Assembly (NCBI GenBank): GCA_964481575.1 | Contig: CAYZTR010000004.1 | Span: 21,456-85,455, forward strand | Direction: 5' to 3' | DNA from: UQRS01 sp964481575 | Lineage (GTDB): Bacteria; Bacillota; Clostridia; Oscillospirales; Acutalibacteraceae | DNA: 64,000 nt | Shown: positions 54,120 through 63,589 of the stretch, one piece after another | How positions within the stretch are numbered: position 1 is the stretch's first letter | How the letters are laid out: each line of letters begins with the position of its first letter | Position numbers and translations under genes: made by a program | Notes under the pieces: generated by a model | Told to the model about the DNA's origin: nothing | The model's input: only the letters and a program-made list of their open reading frames with translations | Database searches by the model: none

Positions 54120-54832
54120 TACCGTCGGCTGTTCCGATTGCCGGTGAAGCGGATGATATAATACAGCAGCGTGACAAAGGACTGGAGCATGGCCGCTACA
54201 TAGGTCATGGCTGCCGCCGACAGCACCTTTCGTGCGCCTGGCAGCTCCTGCTCAGACAGTAAATTGCAGCTGCGGATGGTTTCCAAAGCCCGCCGGGAAG
54301 CGTTGAACTCCACCGGTAGGGTGATAAATTGGAAAATAAAGGTAAAGGAAAACAGCAGAATCCCCAGCCAGGTCAGCCCCATGAAATTGAGCAAATATCC
54401 TATCAGCATCAAAACAACGCCGATCATTGGCCCATAATTGCACAACGGGATGATGGAATTCCGCAGGGTCAAAGGCGCGTAGCCGGTGGCATGTTGCACG
54501 GCATGCCCCGCTTCGTGGCAAGCCACGCCCACCGCCGCAATGGAATCGGAACCATACACATCCTGAGACAAGCTTATGGTCTTGTTCCGGGGATCGTAAT
54601 GATCGGTAAGATTCCCGGCTACCGGAAGAATCTGCACATCGTAGATGCCGGCATTATGCAGCAGCTGCTCCGCCGCCTGGGCGCCGGTAAGCCCCCGGGA
54701 GTTGCGGATTTTGCTGTACTTGGAGAAATTGCCCTTAACCTTGGCCTGGGCAATTAGCATAATCACCAGACAAGGGATCAGCAAGGTAAAATACAAAGGA
54801 TCGAAATAATAACCGTAGCCTAACAAACGCAT
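54119..54832 (-). CDS. YugP-like membrane zinc metallopeptidase
   Basis: 237 residues. An N-terminal helix (8-28) is followed by a cytoplasmic-facing domain with ACHEAGHAVQH (zinc HExxH), then two or three further helices. Family members are membrane proteases of unknown substrate, often in this position between fmt and rsmB in Clostridia. Confidence 0.9.
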   Translation of the reverse strand: MRLLGYGYYFDPLYFTLLIPCLVIMLIAQAKVKGNFSKYSKIRNSRGLTGAQAAEQLLHNAGIYDVQILPVAGNLTDHYDPRNKTISLSQDVYGSDSIAAVGVACHEAGHAVQHATGYAPLTLRNSIIPLCNYGPMIGVVLMLIGYLLNFMGLTWLGILLFSFTFIFQFITLPVEFNASRRALETIRSCNLLSEQELPGARKVLSAAAMTYVAAMLQSFVTLLYYIIRFTGNRNSRR

Positions 54833-54847
54833 CCAACCTTTCCTGGA

Positions 54848-55768
54848 TTATTGCAATTTAATGCCTATCGGGATAGGATGTCCCCGGAGCAGATCCGGCA
54901 CCGGCATTCGTCTGGCGCCCTCCAGCTGCAAATCGGTCAGCTCCACGGCACCGTCCCCGCAGGCCACAATCAGATGGCCGTCGCTTTCCAGAACGGTACC
55001 CGGTGCTCCCTTCCCTGCCGCCGGACAGGCGGCAAACACCTTCAATCGCTTGCCCGCCAGAATCCCATAGGTAGAGGGCCAGGGAGTAAACCCCCGAACC
55101 AGGTTGCAGATGGCTTTCGTCGGCTGGGTGAAGTCCAGATGTCCCATTTCCCGGGTGATGATAGGTGCCTTGGTGACCCCCTCCTCCGGCTGCGGCTTTG
55201 GGGTCAAAGTACCGGCCTCCAACCCCGCCAATGTGGAAAGAATCAGCTTGGCTCCCATAGCCGACAAGCGGTCATGCAGAGTCTCCCCCGTATCCTGAGG
55301 GGTAATGGCCGTTTCGGCCACCTCCAACATAGCACCAGTGTCCATCCCCGCATCCATCTGCATGGTAGTAACGCCAGTTTGGGCGTCGCCGCAAACAATG
55401 GCCCACTGGATAGGCGAAGCGCCCCGATGCCGGGGCAACAGAGAAGCATGGACATTGACACAGCCGTATGGGGGCAGATCCAGAATTTCCTGGGGCAGGA
55501 ACTTACCATAAGCCACCACCACGATACAGTCGGGGCGGTGTTCCTCCAGAATCCGCAGGGCTTCCCCGTCCCGCAGGGTGTCAGGCTGATATACTGGAAT
55601 CCCCAGCGCAGTAGCCCGCTCCTTCACCGGCGGCGGCGTCAGGATTGCCTTGCGGCCCACCGGTTTATCCGGTTGGGTAAACACGCCGGTAACAGTATGA
55701 CCGGCAGCCACCAACGCCTCCAAACAGGGCACCGAAAAATCCGGTGTTCCCATGAAAACCAGCTTCAT
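54848..55768 (-). CDS. fmt: Methionyl-tRNA formyltransferase
   Basis: Formylates initiator Met-tRNA. 306 residues. N-terminal FMGTPDFSVP, the folate-binding and catalytic HASLLPRHRGASPIQWA, and a C-terminal OB-like tRNA-binding domain. 4 nt after def. Confidence 0.96.
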   Translation of the reverse strand: MKLVFMGTPDFSVPCLEALVAAGHTVTGVFTQPDKPVGRKAILTPPPVKERATALGIPVYQPDTLRDGEALRILEEHRPDCIVVVAYGKFLPQEILDLPPYGCVNVHASLLPRHRGASPIQWAIVCGDAQTGVTTMQMDAGMDTGAMLEVAETAITPQDTGETLHDRLSAMGAKLILSTLAGLEAGTLTPKPQPEEGVTKAPIITREMGHLDFTQPTKAICNLVRGFTPWPSTYGILAGKRLKVFAACPAAGKGAPGTVLESDGHLIVACGDGAVELTDLQLEGARRMPVPDLLRGHPIPIGIKLQ

Positions 55769-55772
55769 ATCC

Positions 55773-56228
55773 TTACCCCTCGCAATACGCAGTCACATGA
55801 GACTGGAAGGTCACACCGTCCAGATGATCAATCTCATGGCAGAAGGCCCGGGCCAGCAGGCCTTCTCCTTCCAGAGTGAAGGTCTTACCATTGCGATCCT
55901 GGGCCTCCACCTTCACCCAGGCCGGACGTTTGGTATAACCCCAGACGCCGGGATATGACAGGCAGCCTTCTGCCTCCTGTTGGGTTCCCTTCTTGCAAAG
56001 GATCCTGGGATTGATCAGTTCCATGACACCTTTTTCATCTCCGATGTCCACGATGCAAACCCGGCGCAGCACGCCCACCTGGGGGGCAGCCAATCCTACC
56101 CCTTCCGCCACATGCAGCGTCTCAGCCATGTCATCCAGCAAAACATGCAGCCGCTCATCAAAGTTTTCCACCGGACGGCATTTCTTATGCAAGAAATCGT
56201 CATCCTGTACAATTGCGCGTAACGCCAT
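55773..56228 (-). CDS. def: Peptide deformylase
   Basis: 151 residues, the short type. Motifs GVGLAAPQVG, EGCLSYPG and HEIDHLDG bind the metal and catalyse deformylation of N-terminal fMet. ATG 56228 was chosen; a 22-codon extension has no ribosome site. Confidence 0.96.
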   Translation of the reverse strand: MALRAIVQDDDFLHKKCRPVENFDERLHVLLDDMAETLHVAEGVGLAAPQVGVLRRVCIVDIGDEKGVMELINPRILCKKGTQQEAEGCLSYPGVWGYTKRPAWVKVEAQDRNGKTFTLEGEGLLARAFCHEIDHLDGVTFQSHVTAYCEG

Positions 56229-56318
56229 ACTCTTATTCCTGCTTTCTGATTTACAATATCTGAGTGAAAATGAAGCAAATGAAGCAAATAACAATTTAAG
56301 CTATAAGTTATAATAAAG

Positions 56319-58787
56319 TTATAATATATTATATGGATTCATGTCGGCAAAAGCAGTAACGCCGTGGCCGGCATGTCCAGAAAACTCCAGCAGTGCCGTC
56401 CGGAGCATTTCCCGGAACCGAGCGTTGTTTTTACATTTAAGCAACAGTCGGTAGCGATAGCGCCCGGCCACCAAAGGTACCGAAGCGGGTGCCGGACCCA
56501 GCGCCATGATCTTCACGTCGGAAAAGTCTCCCTCACAAAGGGCATGAATCCCGGCCAGCAAGGCTTCGGATCCCGCCTTGGCGTCAGACCCCTTGGGGGC
56601 CAGAATACCCAACTGGCAAATATCGCAGTAAGGCGGATAGATCATCAGCTTCCGGGCGGCCAGTTCCCCGGCAAAAAAAGCATCGTAGTCCTGCCGTCTA
56701 GCCAGCTCAATGACGGTGTTTTCCGGTTGGGTGGTCTGTACAATAGCCAACCCCGGAGAATCCCCCCGGCCAGAGCGCCCCACCACCTGAGTCAGCAGAG
56801 AAAAGGTGCGCTCGGTGGCCCGGTAATCGTCACTGTATAAACTGGCATCGGCGTTCAACACCCCCACCAGCGTCACCCGGGGGAAATCCAGCCCCTTGGC
56901 CACCATTTGAGTGCCCAGCAGAATATCATACTCCCCCCGGCCGAAGGCCTCAAACTTTTCGGCATAAGCGGTACGCACCATAATGGTATCTGCGTCCATC
57001 CGAAGAATCCGGGCATCCGGGAATCGGGCGGCCAGCTCCTCTTCTGCCCGCTGGGTACCGATGCCGGCATAGCGGATATGCTGCTGCCCACAGGCAGGAC
57101 AGGTATCGGTATAAGGCTGGGAAAAACCGCAGTAGTGGCACATGAGCCGCTTATTGGCCGAGTGATAGGTCATAGAGATGCTACAGTTGGGGCAGGTCAT
57201 CACATGACCGCAAGACCGGCAGGATACATAGGTATTATGTCCACGGCGATTTAATAATAAAATCGCCTGTTCCTTGCATTCCAAAGACTGCCGGAGGGAT
57301 TCCAGCAGAAATTCGCTGAAGGGACTGGGATTGCCTCCCATCATCTGGCTTTGCATATCCACAGTATGCACCGTGGGCAGCACAGCACGCCCATATCGGT
57401 TTCGCAGAGTACAAAGGGTGTACCTACCGACTTTCGCCGCAGCAAAAGTCTCCAGTGACGGGGTGGCTGAAGCCAACAGCAAAAGTCCCCCATGATGCAC
57501 CGCCCGGAATCGGGCCACATCCTTGGTCATAAAACGGGGACTCTGCTCGGATTTATAGGTGGATTCCTGTTCCTCATCCATAATGATGAGGCCCAGCTGT
57601 TCAAAGGGAGCAAATATCGCCGAACGGGTACCGATGGCCACCACGGCCTCCCCCTTCTTCACACGCTTCCATTCATCCATCCGCTGTCCCAATGACATGG
57701 CCGAGTGAAAGACAGCCACCCGGTTGCCGTATCGCCGCCGGAAAATCCCCAGGGCCTGGGGGGTCAGGGAAATTTCGGGCACCATAACGATGACCCCTTT
57801 CCCTTCAGCCACTACGGTATCCGCCAGTTTCAGAAAAACCTGGGTTTTCCCAGCACCGGTGACACCGTAAAGCAGCGCCGTTTTCCCAGCTCCACTGCGA
57901 TAATCTGCCAGCAGGGTGTCGTAAGCAGTCTGCTGCTCCTGCGTCAAGGTGATCTGCACCGGATCGGCCTTTGCTTCGGCCTGGGGCGTTCGGTAAACCT
58001 CCAACTGATACAGCTCGGTCAGTCCTTTTTTCGCCAGATTCAACGCCACAGATTGGGTGATCCCCAAAAAGTAGCTCAGTTCTTTCACGCTGGCCGTCTC
58101 TACCTGCCGGAGCAACTCTAGCACCGCCTTCTGTCCCTTGGTCAGCTTGCCGGTATAGTCCCGACCGGCTTCGGTGAGCCGAACCATGCGGACGGTGGCA
58201 TCCCCCATGCGTCGGACAGCTTCATCCGCCCGATAAAGGATCCCTTTTTTGCAAAGGGCTTCCGGCGCATCCGAATCCCCGGAAAGGCCCAGCGTCTTCA
58301 GCAGTTTTTCCCGCTCCACAGGGCTGCGCCGGTGTTCCAGCAGGAAGGCGGCCACCGCCGCTTCCTCCCCGGTCAAAGGGGATAGAGTGGCGGGGGTGAC
58401 AGATTCGGCAATGTGGTAGGTAGCTTTCAACCGCAGGTTGATTCCTGCCGGCAGCATCAGCCGCACCGCGTCAAAGTAGGTGCAGAAGGTACGCTCCTTC
58501 AGCCAGATTGCCAAACGCAACATTTCTTCATTCAGCACCGGTTCCTCCTCCAGCAGGCGAAGGACGGTTTTCAACCCTTCTGCCGGTCCGGACTCCAGGG
58601 AAAAAATCATACCGATACGGGTGATGTTTCCCTGGCCAAAGGGCACCAGAACCCTGCAACCTGGCCGGGGCGCTGCCCCCGTCGGCAGGCGGTAGCTGTA
58701 CAGCTGGTCAAAAGAAAAAAGAGAGCCATCCAGCGCCACTTGGGCGATGATATTCACAGGAGCCGTCTCCACGGGATCACTCGTCAT
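56319..58787 (-). CDS. priA: Primosomal replication-restart helicase
   Basis: 822 residues. N-terminal 3'-binding domain (about 1-110), winged helix, then superfamily 2 helicase with GVTGAGKT (Walker A) and MDEEQEST. The zinc region has two CxxC clusters (CRSCGHVMTCPNC, CHYCGFSQPYTDTCPAC). It overlaps the rpoZ end by 11 nt. Confidence 0.96.
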   Translation of the reverse strand: MTSDPVETAPVNIIAQVALDGSLFSFDQLYSYRLPTGAAPRPGCRVLVPFGQGNITRIGMIFSLESGPAEGLKTVLRLLEEEPVLNEEMLRLAIWLKERTFCTYFDAVRLMLPAGINLRLKATYHIAESVTPATLSPLTGEEAAVAAFLLEHRRSPVEREKLLKTLGLSGDSDAPEALCKKGILYRADEAVRRMGDATVRMVRLTEAGRDYTGKLTKGQKAVLELLRQVETASVKELSYFLGITQSVALNLAKKGLTELYQLEVYRTPQAEAKADPVQITLTQEQQTAYDTLLADYRSGAGKTALLYGVTGAGKTQVFLKLADTVVAEGKGVIVMVPEISLTPQALGIFRRRYGNRVAVFHSAMSLGQRMDEWKRVKKGEAVVAIGTRSAIFAPFEQLGLIIMDEEQESTYKSEQSPRFMTKDVARFRAVHHGGLLLLASATPSLETFAAAKVGRYTLCTLRNRYGRAVLPTVHTVDMQSQMMGGNPSPFSEFLLESLRQSLECKEQAILLLNRRGHNTYVSCRSCGHVMTCPNCSISMTYHSANKRLMCHYCGFSQPYTDTCPACGQQHIRYAGIGTQRAEEELAARFPDARILRMDADTIMVRTAYAEKFEAFGRGEYDILLGTQMVAKGLDFPRVTLVGVLNADASLYSDDYRATERTFSLLTQVVGRSGRGDSPGLAIVQTTQPENTVIELARRQDYDAFFAGELAARKLMIYPPYCDICQLGILAPKGSDAKAGSEALLAGIHALCEGDFSDVKIMALGPAPASVPLVAGRYRYRLLLKCKNNARFREMLRTALLEFSGHAGHGVTAFADMNPYNIL

Positions 58788-58962
58788 CCTCCAGCTCGGA
58801 GGTCAGGTAGTTCATGGCCAGAGTCACCGGCTTATCCAGCAGAATTTCCTCCTCCTGCTCAGCCCGCTCGGAGATCTGCCGCGCTTTGTGGGCTACATCC
58901 AACACCAGCTGATACCGGCTGTCATAATGACGGATTAATTTACCAATTGCAGGATTCAACAT
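58777..58962 (-). CDS. rpoZ: RNA polymerase omega subunit
   Basis: 61 residues. The N-terminal IGKLIRHYDSRYQLVLDVAHKAR is the omega fold that binds beta-prime; the tail is acidic. It overlaps gmk by 23 nt and priA by 11 nt, so the three are tightly coupled. Confidence 0.93.
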   Translation of the reverse strand: MLNPAIGKLIRHYDSRYQLVLDVAHKARQISERAEQEEEILLDKPVTLAMNYLTSELEDDE

Positions 58963-59563
58963 CGTTTAACACCTCATCTATAAAATTCATTTGGCGATGA
59001 CGGCGGCAGCGCTCAGCCATGATAATGGTGGTCAGCGCCGCCACAGCATCCTCCAGCCTGTCATTCACTACAATATAATCATACTCCCCGGCACGGCGAA
59101 TCTCTCCGATGGCCGTTTCCAGCCGGCTATGCACCAGTTTTTCCGATTCGGTACCCCGGCGGGAAAGCCGCTTTTGCAGCACCGCGAAGGATGGAGGCAT
59201 GATAAAAATACTGACAGCCTCCGGCATTTTCTTACGCACATTGGCGGCGCCGTTTACATCAATTTCCAGGATCATGTCGGCCCCCGCCGCAATGGCGGCT
59301 TCCACCGGCGCCTTGGGCGTGCCGTAATAATTGTTGACATATTCATTATATTCCAGAAATTTGCCCGCATCCAGATCTGCCAGAAATTCCGCTTTGGAAA
59401 TAAACTGATATTTTCCGTCTGCCGTCTCCCCCTCCCGCATGGGACGGGTCACGCAGGAACGGGAAAACCGGATCTCCGGATGCACCTGGAACAAAGACTC
59501 CAGAACCGTATCCTTTCCTGAGCCGGAAGGCCCAGAAAGAATGAACAACTGTCCTTTACACAT
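58940..59563 (-). CDS. gmk: Guanylate kinase
   Basis: 207 residues. P-loop SGPSGSGKDT, GMP-binding YNEYVNNYYGT and SRRGTESE lid. The last ~25 residues lie within rpoZ. ATG 59563 has GGGAG at 8 nt and overlaps the remA stop by 8 nt; a longer frame at 59587 lacks a site. Confidence 0.95.
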   Translation of the reverse strand: MCKGQLFILSGPSGSGKDTVLESLFQVHPEIRFSRSCVTRPMREGETADGKYQFISKAEFLADLDAGKFLEYNEYVNNYYGTPKAPVEAAIAAGADMILEIDVNGAANVRKKMPEAVSIFIMPPSFAVLQKRLSRRGTESEKLVHSRLETAIGEIRRAGEYDYIVVNDRLEDAVAALTTIIMAERCRRHRQMNFIDEVLNDVESCNW

Positions 59564-59813
59564 CGGCAGCGCTCCCTTCTTCCCCATTCAGTCGGGCCGC
59601 CACAGTGTCCGCCTGAAGATAGGTCAGAATAATGTGATCCGAATCGGTAATGATGACCGCTCGGGTTCGCCGCCCCTGAGAAGCGTCGATAAGATTTCCA
59701 TGTTCCTTCGCGCTTTGCACAATCCGCTTAATGGGGGCGGAATCGGGACTGACAATGGCCACAATCCGCTGATCGGATACCAGGTTCCCGAATCCAATAT
59801 TGATCAGTCGCAT
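59556..59813 (-). CDS. remA: RemA-like biofilm-matrix regulator (DUF370)
   Basis: 85 residues. MRLINIGFGN, VAIVSPDSAPIKR and GRRTRAVIITDSDHI are conserved blocks of RemA, a DNA-binding activator of matrix genes in Bacillus. The start is at 59813 after AAGGGTG. Located between yicC and gmk as usual. Confidence 0.94.
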   Translation of the reverse strand: MRLINIGFGNLVSDQRIVAIVSPDSAPIKRIVQSAKEHGNLIDASQGRRTRAVIITDSDHIILTYLQADTVAARLNGEEGSAADV

Positions 59814-59824
59814 GCTATTCACCC

Positions 59825-60703
59825 TTACTCCATATTTTGAATTTGCTCCCGGATCTTCTCGATCTCGGCTTTGATGTCCACCACCCGGCGCGTGATCTCC
59901 ACATCACTGCACTTGGAGCCAATGGTGTTGGCTTCCCGGTTCATTTCCTGCACCAGGAAGTCTACCTTGCGCCCAATGGGCTCCGGCTTAGCCACCAATT
60001 CGGTAAGCTGGGCCATATGGCTTCGAAGCCGAACCGTTTCTTCGTTCACTGCCACCTTATCGGCAAAAATGGCCGTCTCGGTCAGCAACCGCTGCTCATC
60101 CACAGCAGTATCCCCCAACAGTTCCCGCATTTTGGCTTCCAGCTTCTGCTGATAGGCCGCCACCGTCTCCGGGGAGCGGGCCTCCACATAAGACACCAGC
60201 TCCTGAATAGCGGCAACCCGGCTGCAAACATCCTCTGCCAGCTTGGCGCCCTCCCGGGCCCGCATAGCCAAGAATCCGTCACATGCAGCTTCAGCCGCGG
60301 CACGAACCGTCTCCCAAACGGCATCTTCATCCACCTGGGCCTTTTGTACTGTAAGAACGTCAGGATACCGAGCCAAACTCCCGGCTGTCAGATCATTTTC
60401 CAACCCATAGTCCCGGCTTAGCTGTTCCAACGCATTGACATAGGCCCGGGCCAAAGGGGCATTGACCTTCACCACAGCAGAATCGCTTCCGGTCTCTTCC
60501 AGCGTCAGAAAGACATCTACCTTTCCCCGGGCAATCCGGCTTTGAAAATAAGCCTTGAGCTTTTCCTCCAGGAAGGCATAGGTGCGTGGCAGCCGAACAG
60601 AAAATTCAAAAAACCGATGATTCACCGACTTGATTTCCAGCGTCACTTGCAGATCCGGGCCCAACGCCTGGCCCTGCCCATAGCCTGTCATACTATTTGC
60701 CAA
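59825..60703 (-). CDS. yicC: YicC/YloC family endoribonuclease
   Basis: 292 residues with the family opening xxSMTGYG and the C-terminal block NTIGSKCSDVEIT. UUG at 60703 was chosen as start because AAGGAGGG ends 7 nt before it and the resulting N-terminus (MANSMTGYG) matches the family; ATG 60691 would truncate it. It is the first gene of the long operon. Confidence 0.93.
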   Translation of the reverse strand: MANSMTGYGQGQALGPDLQVTLEIKSVNHRFFEFSVRLPRTYAFLEEKLKAYFQSRIARGKVDVFLTLEETGSDSAVVKVNAPLARAYVNALEQLSRDYGLENDLTAGSLARYPDVLTVQKAQVDEDAVWETVRAAAEAACDGFLAMRAREGAKLAEDVCSRVAAIQELVSYVEARSPETVAAYQQKLEAKMRELLGDTAVDEQRLLTETAIFADKVAVNEETVRLRSHMAQLTELVAKPEPIGRKVDFLVQEMNREANTIGSKCSDVEITRRVVDIKAEIEKIREQIQNME

Positions 60704-60738
60704 ATTCAAACCCTCCTTTTGCTGTATATACAATGCGT

Positions 60739-60768
60739 ATGATAGCAGAGAATCTTCAAAAAAGTCAA
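60739..60768 (-). promoter_or_regulatory. Promoter of the yicC-to-thioesterase operon
   Basis: TTGACT (60768-60763), 18 nt, TATCAT (60744-60739) on the minus strand, with the yicC ribosome site about 28 nt downstream. Confidence 0.65.
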
Positions 60769-60849
60769 GGAATCTGCCAAAATTGTAACCTTTTTGTAAC
60801 TCTTACCCGCCAGCCCCATGTAATCCCCCATCCCGGCACTGTAAAGCCA

Positions 60850-60878
60850 TTGACTTTTCTCCCCCAAAAAGCTATAAT
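60850..60878 (+). promoter_or_regulatory. Promoter of the cyclophilin lipoprotein
   Basis: TTGACT (60850-60855), 17 nt, consensus TATAAT (60873-60878), followed by AAAGGAGCG before ATG 60918. Confidence 0.75.
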
Positions 60879-60917
60879 AAGTTCATCTTATTCTTGATAT
60901 TAAAGGAGCGTTTTATT

Positions 60918-61589
60918 ATGAAAAAAGCAATTTCCGCTTTGCTGGCCCTATGCCTGCTGTTATCTCTGGCGGCCTGCGGCAGCACTGCAGAGAACAGCAG
61001 TTCAAAAACCTATGTTTCCACCACTGCCGGTTCCGACGACAATTCCGCCGCTTCCTCTACAGGCGTTGTGCTGGACACCAGCGAAAATCTAACCGGTAAC
61101 CATCATGTGGAAATCCAGGTGGCCGACTACGGTGTGATCCAGGTGGAGCTATATGCTGATGTGGCCCCCATTACCGTCACCAATTTTATCACTCTGGCTC
61201 AGCAGGGCTTTTATAACGGGCTGACCTTTCACCGGATCATCGAAGGGTTCATGATCCAGGGCGGCGATCCCTTAGGTAATGGCACTGGCGGCTCGGACAC
61301 CACCATTAAAGGTGAATTCTCGGTCAACGGGGTAGAAAACAACCTGTCTCACACCCGGGGTGTTATCTCCATGGCCCGGTCTTCTGCTTATGACAGCGCC
61401 TCCAGCCAGTTCTTCATTGTCCAGGAGGACAGCACCTATCTGGATGGCCAGTATGCCGCCTTCGGCAAGGTGACCGACGGTATGGATGTGGTGGATCAAA
61501 TCGTTAAGGACGCCAATCCCACCGACAGTAACGGCACCATCGCCGCTGCAAATCAGCCGGTCATTACAAGCATCGTTGTCATCGACTGA
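60918..61589 (+). CDS. Cyclophilin-type peptidyl-prolyl isomerase lipoprotein
   Basis: 223 residues. Lipoprotein signal with lipobox LAAC (Cys19-20 region), a Ser/Thr-rich linker (about 20-55), then a cyclophilin domain with FHRIIEGFMIQGGDP, GVISMARSS, SQFFIVQ and FGKVTDGMDVVD. The catalytic Arg and Phe/Gln residues are retained, so it should be active on extracytoplasmic proteins. Single gene, own promoter and terminator. Confidence 0.94.
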   Translation: MKKAISALLALCLLLSLAACGSTAENSSSKTYVSTTAGSDDNSAASSTGVVLDTSENLTGNHHVEIQVADYGVIQVELYADVAPITVTNFITLAQQGFYNGLTFHRIIEGFMIQGGDPLGNGTGGSDTTIKGEFSVNGVENNLSHTRGVISMARSSAYDSASSQFFIVQEDSTYLDGQYAAFGKVTDGMDVVDQIVKDANPTDSNGTIAAANQPVITSIVVID

Positions 61590-61689
61590 TTCGCCCGCCA
61601 TTATGTCATCATGTCCTTTGGCTGACACCAAGGCAAACCCGCCGGTTAAACCGGATGCTTGATCTGCCGCAAGGGCACTTCAAAAACGC

Positions 61690-61760
61690 AACCCCTCAAG
61701 GGCTACCGAAAAGATTTGCGATTACATTCCTTTTTCGGTCTACCCTTAAGGGGTTTTATT
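61690..61760 (+). terminator. Long-stem terminator
   Basis: About 24-bp imperfect stem: AACCCCTCAAGGG..CCGAAAAG pairs with CTTTTTCGG..CCCTTAAGGGGTT, then TTTATTTTG. It is about 100 nt past the cyclophilin stop and marks the edge of the GC-rich core. Confidence 0.7.
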
Positions 61761-61912
61761 TTGGGATTCTTGTTCTCACCAGCTTCTTGTTCTCACTACC
61801 CGTTAGCCGGCCCATGTATTTTGAAGCGCATTCGATCTTCTTCTAACTGATATTTGTCTAGCAGCTCCTCTAAAAACCATTGATATTACTGATTTTTCAG
61901 TAATTTGATACT

Positions 61913-62190
61913 CTACGTTACTGTAGCCTCTCTTATTTCTGCCCTTATGAACTGAAACAGAGGAAACTTTATCGCCGAGACAGGCGGCGAAATTCGCAGT
62001 ATATTCCGGAGCAACATCAGTTCTTGATCTGTATGCAGATTAAGAGGATAATGGGGAAAATGAGATTTGTCACCAGGAGATTGCAGTGTTCCGTCATACC
62101 GTTTCTTCCAAAGAATTGTGTACTGAAATCCCAATGGGTAATGACACTTATCAAAGGGTACGAGGCTGTTGTGTCCTACCTATCCAGAAC
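61913..62190 (-). pseudogene. Decayed transposase/integrase fragment
   Basis: A 73-codon frame ending at 61913 begins YTILWKKRYDGTL and continues with PHYPLNLHTDQELMLL. This resembles the N-terminal helix-turn-helix and linker of IS481-type DDE transposases (KRYDGTxxSL ... RPHxHPNxHTxEE) known from Clostridia. The similarity is from memory. The rest of the enzyme is absent and the frame degenerates after about 45 residues. No terminal inverted repeats were found. Confidence 0.4.
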
Positions 62191-62505
62191 CCCCCGATGT
62201 TTTCAGGATTCTTTCGGTTTTTATATCAAAAAACGAAGTAAAAAACAAGGTCTAAAAGTCTTCTCTGATTTTGCCGAGTTTTAATGGATTTTTGGAAAAA
62301 TCTATTAGAACTTTTCATAGAACTTCGCCCAATTTTGCCCCAGAATCACCCGTTTGGCAGTGCAATAAAAAGCACCTGCCCCGACATACAAAACACAAAA
62401 TCGTGTAGGTTAATTCTTTTAAAAAGTGAAAATTCATTCTTACTTTAGCGAAGTGAAAAATGTTGTATGCTCTGACCACTTGTTTTCAGAAAAAAGCAAA
62501 AAGAA

Positions 62506-62540
62506 AAAGCCTGAAATCGGCTTGATTACAGGCTTTTTCG
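62506..62540 (+). terminator. Hairpin terminator in the degenerate region
   Basis: AAGCCTG / CAGGCTT arms around an 18-nt loop, followed by TTTTTC. Orphan: no intact + strand gene precedes it. Confidence 0.5.
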
Positions 62541-62683
62541 GTGGCAAAAGGCTATAAAAAAGATATAATCGGCAGTTTTGCGTATGAATTTGAACGCTTG
62601 CACGAGAAATAAATTATCCGCAAAACGGTTGACTATCGTTTCGATATGACCACGCAAAATTTTTGGTCGCAAAAATTTTTTGA

Positions 62684-62711
62684 CAAAAAAGTGCTCCGCG
62701 CGAGGCGGAGC
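62684..62711 (-). terminator. Terminator of the XRE-TPR regulator
   Basis: GCTCCGCC / GCGGAGC hairpin followed by ACTTTTTTG on the minus strand, 6 nt beyond the stop at 62718. Confidence 0.8.
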
Positions 62712-62717
62712 AAAAGA

Positions 62718-63503
62718 TCAATTGGTTGCTTTGGCACGAATTCCGGCAATAAATTCGCTTTCGTTGCCTTCAAACAGCACATTTAATATTTTAATGATTT
62801 TTTCTTTGTAGCGAGTATCGTTTTCTGTGTTTGAGATTGCTGTCAGATGATACGACAGCAACCACGCCAAAGGTTCTATGGTAGATTTTGCAATTTTTCT
62901 TTTCTCTGCATTGTCTTGCAAAATGCGCACAAGTGCAGTTTCGCGTGTCTTATATAAGTTCGGCAGTTTCTCGGCGTATTCCACCGCCTTCTCATAATCT
63001 CCGTATCTGTAATACGCATCGGATATATTGCAAAGCGCAGCGCCTCGCACTTCCGAATCGTCACAGTATCGCAAGATCTGCTCGTGAATCATAATAGATT
63101 CTTTTAGATATTCACGCTTTTCTGCTTCACTGCCGTCAAGCCGTTCAAGGGATGCAGACAGTTGAATCAGTAAAAGCGCATTGTTTGGATAAAACTTCAG
63201 CGCATTTCGCATAAGTTTTACGTTTTCTTCATGCTTTCCGAGCGTTCTGTTTTTCTGCCACTTCTGATTGATCTCATCAAGTTTCTTTGCTGAAGATATT
63301 TCGTCCATACCGATAAGCTCGTCAACGGACACCCCAAAATAATTTGCCAATGACGGTAACATCGTAATATCGGGATATCCGTCACCTCGTTCCCACTTGC
63401 TTATCGCCTGAAAGGAAATACCAAGGTGCACTGCTACTTCTTCTTGGGTCAAGTCTTTGTTGCGGCGCAGTTTTTTTAATTTTTCGCCAATCATGAGTTC
63501 CAT
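62718..63503 (-). CDS. XRE-family regulator with TPR-like C-terminal domain
   Basis: 261 residues. The N-terminal helix-turn-helix (about 3-58) has GEKLKKLRRNKDLTQEEVA and ISFQAISKWERG. The rest is helical with TPR-like repeats (ALCNISDAYYRYGDYEKAVEYAEKL). Such proteins may bind peptide signals or partner proteins; the target genes are unknown. GGAGGG lies 8 nt before ATG 63503; the longer frame has no site. AT-rich, with a promoter at 63550. Confidence 0.88.
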   Translation of the reverse strand: MELMIGEKLKKLRRNKDLTQEEVAVHLGISFQAISKWERGDGYPDITMLPSLANYFGVSVDELIGMDEISSAKKLDEINQKWQKNRTLGKHEENVKLMRNALKFYPNNALLLIQLSASLERLDGSEAEKREYLKESIMIHEQILRYCDDSEVRGAALCNISDAYYRYGDYEKAVEYAEKLPNLYKTRETALVRILQDNAEKRKIAKSTIEPLAWLLSYHLTAISNTENDTRYKEKIIKILNVLFEGNESEFIAGIRAKATN

Positions 63504-63549
63504 AATAGTTTCCCTCCATATTTTATATTGTTCCGACGCGTCTGGGTAT

Positions 63550-63578
63550 ATTATAAAGCATTTTTGATTGTAAATCAA
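63550..63578 (-). promoter_or_regulatory. Promoter of the XRE-TPR regulator
   Basis: TTGATT (63578-63573), 17 nt, consensus TATAAT (63555-63550) on the minus strand. Confidence 0.65.
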
Positions 63579-63589
63579 TAAACGCAACA

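Larger units (their letters stand above)
61830..62690. other. AT-rich degenerate region
   Basis: Apart from the transposase remnant and two hairpins it holds only short frames. One at 62541-62612 (+) reads VAKGYKKDIIGSF...LHEK and looks like the C-terminal scrap of a lost protein. Base composition is clearly lower in GC than the core, consistent with acquired and decaying DNA. Confidence 0.4.
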
